Source of the DNA: an uncultured Lachnospiraceae bacterium
GTDB taxonomy: Bacteria; Bacillota; Clostridia; Lachnospirales; Lachnospiraceae
Assembly: GCA_947625995.1 (NCBI GenBank)
Contig: CANQQN010000046.1
Coordinates: forward strand, 1 to 11,562
Reading direction: 5' to 3'
Length of the DNA: 11,562 bases
In this document: positions 6,093 through 11,562 of the stretch, piece by piece
How the letters are laid out: every line of letters starts with the position of its first letter
How positions within the stretch are numbered: position 1 is the stretch's first letter
Position numbers and translations under genes: made by a program
Notes under the pieces: generated by a model
Told to the model about the DNA's origin: nothing
Seen by the model: the letters and a program-made list of their open reading frames with translations, nothing else
Databases searched by the model: none

Positions 6093-7484
6093 ATGGCACA
6101 GTTATGGGGAGGCCGTTTCACAAAGGAAACGGACCGGCTTGTATACAATTTTAATGCGTCCATCGGCTTTGATAAAAGAATGTACGCACAGGATATCAAA
6201 GGAAGCGTCGCGCATGTGACCATGCTTGCAAAGCAGGGGGTGCTCACTGAGGCCGAGCGGGATGAGATCGTAAAAGGATTGCAGGGGATCCTTGCCGATG
6301 TGGAGAGCGGCGCCCTTGCGGTTACGTCCGAATACGAAGATATCCACAGTTTCGTGGAAGCCAATCTCATTGACCGGATCGGGGAGGTGGGGAAAAAGCT
6401 CCATACCGGCAGGAGCCGGAACGATCAGGTTGCGTTGGATATGAAGCTGTATACGAGAGATCAGGTGGACGAACTGGACAGGCTAGTCTATGATCTTTTA
6501 AAGACGATCCACAGGCTCATGAGGGAGCACAAAGAGACGGTGATGCCGGGCTTTACCCATCTGCAGAAAGCTCAGCCGATCACCTTTGCCCATCATCTGG
6601 GGGCATATTTTGAGATGTTTAAGAGAGACCGTTCCCGGTTATCAGACATCCGCCGCAGGATGAACGAATGTCCGTTGGGGGCAGGCGCTTTGGCGGGCAC
6701 CACATACCCTTTGGACCGGGAGTATACCGCCAAGCTTCTGGAGTTTGACCGTGCCACAGCCAATAGCATAGACAGTGTGTCGGACAGGGATTATCTGATC
6801 GAGCTTTTGTCCGCCATGTCTACTATGATGATGCATTTAAGCCGTTTCTCCGAGGAGATCATCATCTGGAATACCAATGAATACCGGTTTGTGGAACTGG
6901 ACGATGCCTACAGCACCGGAAGCAGTATTATGCCCCAGAAAAAGAATCCTGATATTGCGGAGCTTGTGAGGGGCAAGACCGGCCGGGTGTATGGAGCGCT
7001 GTTATCGTTGCTCACCACCATGAAAGGACTGCCGCTTGCCTACAATAAGGATATGCAGGAGGACAAAGAGCTTGTCTACGACGCCATCGACACCACCAAG
7101 GGCTGCCTTGCCCTTTTTACCGGCATGATCGGTACGATGACTGTCCGCAAAGAAGTGATGGAGAATAGTGCAAAGGGTGGTTTTACAAACGCCACCGACG
7201 CGGCGGATTATCTGGTGACAAAGGGTGTTCCTTTCCGGGATGCTCACGGCATTGTCGGCGCCCTTGTGTTAAAGTGTATCGAAAAAAACTGCAGTCTGGA
7301 CGATCTGACACTGGAGGAATACCGTCAGGCAAGCCAGGTGTTTGAGGCGGATATCTATGACGCCATATCTATGGAAACCTGCGTAAACAAGAGGCTTACA
7401 AAGGGAGCGCCCGGGAAGGCTGCCATGGAGGCTGCGATCCGGGAAAACGAAGCGTATCTGGAAAGCACGAAGCCTGAAAAGTAA
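6093..7484 (+). CDS. argH: Argininosuccinate lyase
   Basis: The 463-residue enzyme splits argininosuccinate into arginine and fumarate, the last step of arginine synthesis, in the cytoplasm as a homotetramer. It belongs to the fumarase/aspartase superfamily. The start MAQLWGGRFTKETD is typical of ArgH. The three conserved regions are present: HTGRSRND (104-111), FTHLQKAQP (154-162, with the catalytic-site His156) and the superfamily signature GSSIMPQKKNP (276-286, with the mobile-loop serine). The C-terminal DAADYLVTKGVPFRDAH stretch is also conserved. The length is normal. ATG 6093 follows GGAGG (6082-6086) at six bases. argG is not adjacent, so argininosuccinate synthase must be encoded elsewhere. 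It is probably transcribed alone from the promoter near 5920. Confidence 0.97.
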   Translation: MAQLWGGRFTKETDRLVYNFNASIGFDKRMYAQDIKGSVAHVTMLAKQGVLTEAERDEIVKGLQGILADVESGALAVTSEYEDIHSFVEANLIDRIGEVGKKLHTGRSRNDQVALDMKLYTRDQVDELDRLVYDLLKTIHRLMREHKETVMPGFTHLQKAQPITFAHHLGAYFEMFKRDRSRLSDIRRRMNECPLGAGALAGTTYPLDREYTAKLLEFDRATANSIDSVSDRDYLIELLSAMSTMMMHLSRFSEEIIIWNTNEYRFVELDDAYSTGSSIMPQKKNPDIAELVRGKTGRVYGALLSLLTTMKGLPLAYNKDMQEDKELVYDAIDTTKGCLALFTGMIGTMTVRKEVMENSAKGGFTNATDAADYLVTKGVPFRDAHGIVGALVLKCIEKNCSLDDLTLEEYRQASQVFEADIYDAISMETCVNKRLTKGAPGKAAMEAAIRENEAYLESTKPEK

Positions 7485-7535
7485 TTGTGACTAAGATTCC
7501 GGGTTGTGAAGCAGGCAACTTGTAAAAATTAAGCA

Positions 7536-7564
7536 TTGATTTTTTGCAAAAAATAAGATAGTAT
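7536..7564 (+). promoter_or_regulatory. Candidate promoter for asd
   Basis: TTGATT (7536-7541) and TAGTAT (7559-7564) are separated by 17 bases. Initiation near 7571 would produce a leader of about 105 nucleotides that contains the folded element at 7581-7629. Confidence 0.55.
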
Positions 7565-7580
7565 TATGCAGGAAAAACAA

Positions 7581-7629
7581 ATGTGCGCGTCTGAAAGACA
7601 TAAGAGCCCGCTTGGCGGGGTGCGCATAT
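7581..7629 (+). ncRNA. Structured 5' leader of asd, possible three-way junction (unassigned)
   Basis: ATGTGCGC (7581-7588) pairs along its whole length with GCGCATAT (7622-7629), giving eight continuous base pairs with one G-T. Enclosed are two further hairpins: GTC/GAC around TGAAA (7589-7599), and a perfect 5-bp CCCGC/GCGGG around TTG (7607-7619). A purine-rich linker, ATAAGAG (7600-7606), joins them. No T-tract follows, so it is not a terminator. It does not match a riboswitch I can name. A cis-regulatory RNA for asd is inference. Confidence 0.45.
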
Positions 7630-7676
7630 GGTTTTAAGGTAAAATAGAAAATAAAAGAGATAGGATGGAGAAAGAC

Positions 7677-8762
7677 ATGGATCAAAAATTAAAAGTCGGC
7701 GTATTGGGTGCAACAGGTATGGTAGGACAGAGATTTATCTCTCTTCTGGAAAATCATCCTTGGTATGAGGTCGTGTGCGTGGCGGCAAGTCCCCGTTCCG
7801 CAGGGAAGACCTATGAGGAGGCCGTGGGAGACCGTTGGAAAATGACAAAGCCCATGCCCGATGCGGTGAAGGATCTGGTGGTGATGAACGTCAACGAGGT
7901 GGAGGAAGTTGCCACCAACGTGGATTTCGTGTTCAGTGCCGTTGATATGACAAAGGATGAGATCAGGGCCATCGAGGAGGCCTACGCAAAGACAGAGACG
8001 CCGGTGGTCTCCAACAACAGCGCCCACCGCTGGACACCGGACGTGCCTATGGTGGTGCCGGAGATCAATCCCGAACATTTTGAAGTGATTAAATACCAGA
8101 GGCAGCGTCTTGGTACCAAGAGAGGATTCATTGCCGTAAAGCCCAATTGCTCGATCCAGAGCTATGCGCCTGCCCTTCATGCGCTGAAGGAGTTCGGGCC
8201 GAAGGTGGTGGTGGCTACTACCTATCAGGCTATTTCCGGCGCCGGCAAGACCTTCCGGGATTGGCCGGAGATGATCGACAATGTGATCCCCTTTATCGGC
8301 GGCGAGGAGGAAAAAAGTGAACAGGAGCCTCTTCGTCTCTGGGGCAAGGTGGAGGACGGCGTGATCAAGAAGGCCGAAGGCCCCGTGATCACCACTCAGT
8401 GTATCCGCGTGCCCGTGCAGGACGGACATACCGCAGCGGTGTTCGTATCCTTTGAAAAGAAGCCTACGAAGGAAGAGATCATCGATCGTTGGAATAATTA
8501 TAAGGGACTGCCTCAGGAGCTTGATCTTCCCAGCGCTCCCAAGCAGTTCATCCGCTATATGGAAGAGGAAAATCGCCCTCAGGCCCAGCTTGACCGTGAT
8601 TTTGAGAACGGCATGGGAATCTCCATGGGACGTCTCCGTGAAGATACCGTATATGATTACAAGTTTGTGGGCTTAAGCCACAACACCGTACGGGGTGCTG
8701 CAGGCGGCGCCATCCTCTGTGCCGAGCTTCTCACCGCGCAGGGGTATATTCAGGCAAAATAA
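7677..8762 (+). CDS. asd: Aspartate-semialdehyde dehydrogenase, archaeal/fungal type
   Basis: The 361-residue NADP-dependent enzyme reduces aspartyl phosphate to aspartate semialdehyde, the branch point for lysine (and diaminopimelate for cell wall), threonine and methionine. The N-terminal nucleotide-binding motif is VGVLGATGMVGQRF. SNNSAHRW (113-120) and the active-site KPNCSIQSYAP, with nucleophile Cys158, identify the family. RVPVQDGH contains the acid/base His251. The extended middle, including the GGEEEKSEQEP region, and the length mark the archaeal/fungal subclass that is common in Clostridia, not the E. coli type. I chose ATG 7677 because GGAG (7667-7670) lies six bases upstream. An in-frame ATG at 7665 would add four residues and overlaps that site. 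It is preceded by its own promoter and a folded leader. Confidence 0.95.
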   Translation: MDQKLKVGVLGATGMVGQRFISLLENHPWYEVVCVAASPRSAGKTYEEAVGDRWKMTKPMPDAVKDLVVMNVNEVEEVATNVDFVFSAVDMTKDEIRAIEEAYAKTETPVVSNNSAHRWTPDVPMVVPEINPEHFEVIKYQRQRLGTKRGFIAVKPNCSIQSYAPALHALKEFGPKVVVATTYQAISGAGKTFRDWPEMIDNVIPFIGGEEEKSEQEPLRLWGKVEDGVIKKAEGPVITTQCIRVPVQDGHTAAVFVSFEKKPTKEEIIDRWNNYKGLPQELDLPSAPKQFIRYMEEENRPQAQLDRDFENGMGISMGRLREDTVYDYKFVGLSHNTVRGAAGGAILCAELLTAQGYIQAK

Positions 8763-8772
8763 AAGAAAGGAA

Positions 8773-8834
8773 CTGTCCGGCGACGATGACAAGTCAATCT
8801 GTCGTTGTCCGGGCAGACGTTCTTGTCTGACCGG
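8773..8834 (+). promoter_or_regulatory. Two competing hairpins between asd and galM
   Basis: Hairpin 1 pairs CTGTCCGG (8773-8780) with CCGGGCAG (8809-8816), and CGACGA (8781-8786) with TCGTTG (8802-8807), with one bulged T. Hairpin 2 pairs CCGG-G-CAGAC (8809-8818) with GTCTG-A-CCGG (8825-8834) around GTTCTT, with one G-A mismatch. Both need 8809-8816, so they cannot form together. Neither is followed by a T-tract, so neither is a classical terminator. It could be an attenuator-like or processing element, or just a decayed repeat. Confidence 0.5.
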
Positions 8835-8869
8835 CAGAAAATGAAAAGAATAAAACAGGGGGTTTTTAC

Positions 8870-9928
8870 ATGAGTATCACAGTTTCAACATTTGGCAGTA
8901 TGAAGGACGGGCAGGAGGCAAAGCTTTATGTCCTGAAAAATGCGGAGGGGATGACCGCCGCAGTTAGCGATTTGGGCGCCGTGCTGGTAAGCCTGTTTGT
9001 TAAGGACAGGGATGGCAGATTCCGGGACGTAGTGCTTGGATTTGACGATGTGGAGAGCTACGAGGAGAAGAACGGCACCTTTTACGGTTCCACCATCGGG
9101 CGCTGTGGTAACCGCATCGGCAAGGCTGCCTGTCAGATCAGCGGACAAACCTACACCTTCGACAAGAATGACGGCAACAACAATCTTCATGGCGGATTCC
9201 ACGGCTATCAGACCCGTCTGTGGACGGTGAAGGAGCAGCAGGACGGTGATACGCCTTCCATTACATTTTTCCTCCACAGTCCCCATCTGGACCAGGGATT
9301 TCCCGGCAACGCGGACATCTGCGTCACATATTCCCTGACAGCGGACAACAGTCTGGAGATCTCCTACGATATGGTATCTGACAAGGACACCATCTTCAAC
9401 ATGACCAATCACAGCTATTTCAATCTCAACGGTCATGATTCCGGCACCATTCTGGAGCAGGAGGTGAAGATCAACGCCGACGCGTTCACATGGGCGGACG
9501 AGGAGAGTATTCCTACAGGGGAATTGACCCCGGTGGAGGGTACTCCTATGGATTTCAGGGAGTTCCATGCCATCGGCCAGCGGATCAACGACGACTATAC
9601 GGCGTTAAAGTATGGCGCCGGCTACGACCATAACTACTGTGTCAACGATACCGGCATGGAAAAGACCGTTGCGTTTATGCGGTCCAAAGATTCCGGCATC
9701 GTGATGGAGGTGCGCTCTGACCTGCCGGGAATGCAGCTGTACACCGGCAACTTCATCGAGGGCAAACAGGCGGGAAAAGGCGGATATGTGTATCCTTATA
9801 GAAGCGGTTCCTGCTTTGAGACCCAGTATTATCCTGACGCGCCCAATCATCCGGAGTTTGCGCAGCCGATTTTCAAGGCAGGGGAACGCTGCCGGACAAA
9901 AACAACTTATCATTTTAGTGTAGAGTAA
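8870..9928 (+). CDS. galM: Aldose 1-epimerase (galactose mutarotase)
   Basis: The 352-residue enzyme interconverts alpha and beta anomers of galactose, glucose and related sugars in the cytoplasm, feeding the Leloir pathway. The family motifs appear in order: GRCGNRIG (78-85) with substrate-binding Asn81 and Arg82, NLHGGFHG with His107, the catalytic-acid motif NHSYFNLNG with His181, GYDHNYCVN with Asp253, LPGMQLYTGNF, and the catalytic base Glu317 in CFETQYYPDAPNHP. The length is normal. ATG 8870 follows an unusual all-G site, AGGGGG (8857-8862), at seven bases. No galactokinase or uridylyltransferase gene is adjacent, so its role here may be general sugar metabolism. Hairpins lie upstream, and topB follows after three bases. 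Confidence 0.96.
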   Translation: MSITVSTFGSMKDGQEAKLYVLKNAEGMTAAVSDLGAVLVSLFVKDRDGRFRDVVLGFDDVESYEEKNGTFYGSTIGRCGNRIGKAACQISGQTYTFDKNDGNNNLHGGFHGYQTRLWTVKEQQDGDTPSITFFLHSPHLDQGFPGNADICVTYSLTADNSLEISYDMVSDKDTIFNMTNHSYFNLNGHDSGTILEQEVKINADAFTWADEESIPTGELTPVEGTPMDFREFHAIGQRINDDYTALKYGAGYDHNYCVNDTGMEKTVAFMRSKDSGIVMEVRSDLPGMQLYTGNFIEGKQAGKGGYVYPYRSGSCFETQYYPDAPNHPEFAQPIFKAGERCRTKTTYHFSVE

Positions 9929-9931
9929 AGC

Positions 9932-11557
9932 ATGTCAAAATATTTATATATTGCAGAGAAGCCCAGTGTTGCGGCGGAATTTGCAAAAGCCTTAAAGCGA
10001 AGTACAAAACGATACGACGGTTATGTGGAGTCGGAGGAAGCAGTCTTTACTTGGTGTGTGGGACATCTGGTGACCATGAGCTATCCCGACAGGTATGACG
10101 AACGGATGAAGCGGTGGAGTCTGGAGACGCTGCCCTTTATTCCGGAGCAGTTTCTCTATGAGGTGATCCCTTCTGTCAGCAAACAGTTCAAGATCGTAAA
10201 AACGCTGCTGAACCGGAAGGATATTTCCAGAATTTATGTGTGTACGGACTCTGGACGGGAGGGCGAGTATATCTACCGTCTGGTGGAACAGATGGCTGGG
10301 GTCTCCGGCAAGGAGCGCCGCCGGGTGTGGATCGACTCCCAGACGGAGGAGGAGATCCTGCGTGGCATCGAGACCGCGAAGGATCTTTCCGAATACGACA
10401 ATCTGGGTGCATCCGCCTATCTGCGGGCCAAGGAAGATTATCTCATGGGCATTAATTTTTCCCGGCTTCTTACGTTAAAATACGGAAATACGCTGGCGAA
10501 TTACCTGCGAAAGGACCGCACGGTGATTTCGGTGGGACGTGTGATGACCTGTGTCCTTGGCATGGTGGTACGGCGGGAGCGGGAGATTCGTGAATTTGTC
10601 AAGACCCCTTTCTATCGGATCGTCTCCACGATCTGTCTCGGCGGCGGTACGTTTGAAGGAGAATGGCGGGCCGTGGAGGGCAGCAGCTACTACGGCCAGC
10701 CCATTTTATTTAAGGATAACGGTTTTCTGAAAAAAGAGGATGCCGAAAAGTTTGTGGAGCTTTTAAAGATGCCGGAACCTATGGAGATAACGGTGGATCA
10801 GGTGGAGCGCAGGCAGGAAAAGAAAAATCCTCCTTTGCTCTACAATCTTGCGGAGCTACAGAACGACTGCTCCCGCATGTTCAAGATCAGTCCTGACGAG
10901 ACGCTCCGCATTGTGCAGGAGCTTTATGAAAAAAAGCTGGTCACCTATCCCAGAACAGATGCCAGAGTGTTGTCCACAGCCGTTGCGAAGGTGATCGACA
11001 AAAATATCCGAGGATTGGGAAAGTATGAGCCTGCGGCAGTTTTTGCGGAGGAGATCCTCCGGGAAAAGAGATTTGTGGGGCTTGCAAAGACCCGCTACGT
11101 CAACGACAAGGCCATTACCGACCATTACGCCATCATTCCCACGGGACAGGGCATGGCGGCGCTGTCCGGCCTTAGCCAGACCTCCCGGAAGGTCTATCAT
11201 GTGATCGTCGGAAGGTTTTTAAGTATCTTTTATCCGGCGGCGGTGTATAAAAAGATTTCTGTGGCCACGAAACGCAAAGTACAGGCGCTTTCAAAAGAGG
11301 AATCCTTTTTTTCTTCCTTCAAGGTTCTTGTGGAGGAGGGCTACCTGAAGGTGGCGGACCGGTTTTACGGCAGAAAAAAGCAGGAAGGCAAAGAAGAATC
11401 TGCCAAAGCGGAGGACGGAAGTGTTGACGGGCAGGGAGGCTATGGCCCGGAGGGAGAAACGTTCATGCGGCAGGCGTCCACTCTGAAGAAGGGTATGGTC
11501 CTTCCCGTGGAGACGTTTGCCATCCGGGAGGGAGAGACTTCCCCGCCAAAACGCTAA
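9932..11557 (+). pseudogene. topB: DNA topoisomerase III (type IA), interrupted by a premature stop
   Basis: Type IA topoisomerases pass single strands to relax or decatenate DNA. The TOPRIM domain starts at MSKYLYIAEKPSVA (Glu9) and has the acidic motif TDSGREGE (105-112). GRVMTCVLGMVVRRE (202-216) and the active-site TYPRTDARVLS with Tyr339 follow, then ITDHYAIIPTG (395-404). A low-complexity linker spans about 480-505. The frame ends after 541 residues at TETSPPKR-type sequence (GETSPPKR, 534-541). The family normally continues R-Y-N-S-G-S-M, and the bases after TAA (AAT TC) still read N-S, so TAC has probably become TAA. Complete family members are about 650-730 residues, so conserved core sequence lies past the stop. 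Loss of function is likely but inferred, and a sequencing error is possible. The ribosome binding site is weak, suggesting coupling to galM three bases upstream. Confidence 0.8.
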
Positions 11558-11562
11558 AATTC

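Noticed and set aside
7581..7629. Hammerhead ribozyme in the asd leader, suggested by CTGAAAG and a three-way junction
   Set aside because: The hammerhead core needs CTGATGA and a GAAA-containing strand at the junction. CTGAAAG here lies in a hairpin loop and stem, and the other core elements are missing.
7689..8429. 246-codon open frame on the minus strand
   Set aside because: It is fully contained in asd, which has unmistakable catalytic motifs. The translation is His/Leu-rich with no recognisable domain.
8885..9568. 227-codon open frame on the minus strand
   Set aside because: It is a shadow of galM, with no start signals or domain.
1..11562. CRISPR array or tandem repeat cluster
   Set aside because: No regularly spaced repeats were seen. 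The only repetitive coding segment is the Lys/Ala-rich tail at about 500-850.

Overview
This 11.5 kb stretch looks like ordinary chromosome from a Gram-positive anaerobe of the Clostridia, most likely Lachnospiraceae. The indications are AGGAGG-type ribosome binding sites on most genes, SigA-like promoters, a DUF6465 protein with a lysine/alanine-rich tail, a QueH-type epoxyqueuosine reductase, an aspartate-semialdehyde dehydrogenase of the archaeal/fungal type, and an orphan argH. This placement is inferred from gene content. Every gene I can support lies on the + strand.

Layout. Positions 1-323 hold the 3' end of an unrecognised gene, with a probable terminator behind it. A promoter near 394-420 then drives a basic DUF6465 protein (481-1041) and, 20 bases later, an MscS-family mechanosensitive channel (1062-1919). 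Next is an ABC importer pair of the nitrate/sulfonate/taurine class (ATPase 2001-2768, permease 2758-3555, overlapping by 11 bases), with no substrate-binding protein in the window. A single tRNA-Thr(CGT) (3656-3728) has its own extended -10 promoter, a hairpin in its 5' leader and a strong intrinsic terminator. Immediately after that terminator lies the broken 5' end of a group IIC intron (from 3777). It is followed by an AAA_14/DUF4143 ATPase (3998-5224) with its own near-consensus promoter. This tRNA-terminator-intron-ATPase block is the accessory part of the window.

The second half is housekeeping. It contains queH (tRNA queuosine modification), argH (last step of arginine synthesis), asd (branch point to lysine, threonine and methionine), galM (aldose 1-epimerase) and topB (type IA topoisomerase). 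The last two are separated by three bases and are probably co-transcribed. Two non-coding stretches here are more structured than expected: a compact three-way-junction-like leader before asd (about 7581-7629), and a pair of competing hairpins between asd and galM (8773-8834).

The topB frame stops at 11555-11557 (TAA), exactly where the family normally reads R-Y-N-S. The bases after the stop still encode N and the start of S, so this looks like a Tyr-to-stop point mutation in an otherwise full-length gene that runs past the window edge. I see no convincing undescribed multi-gene system. The best leads are the topB lesion, the intron remnant with its neighbouring ATPase, and the asd leader RNA.
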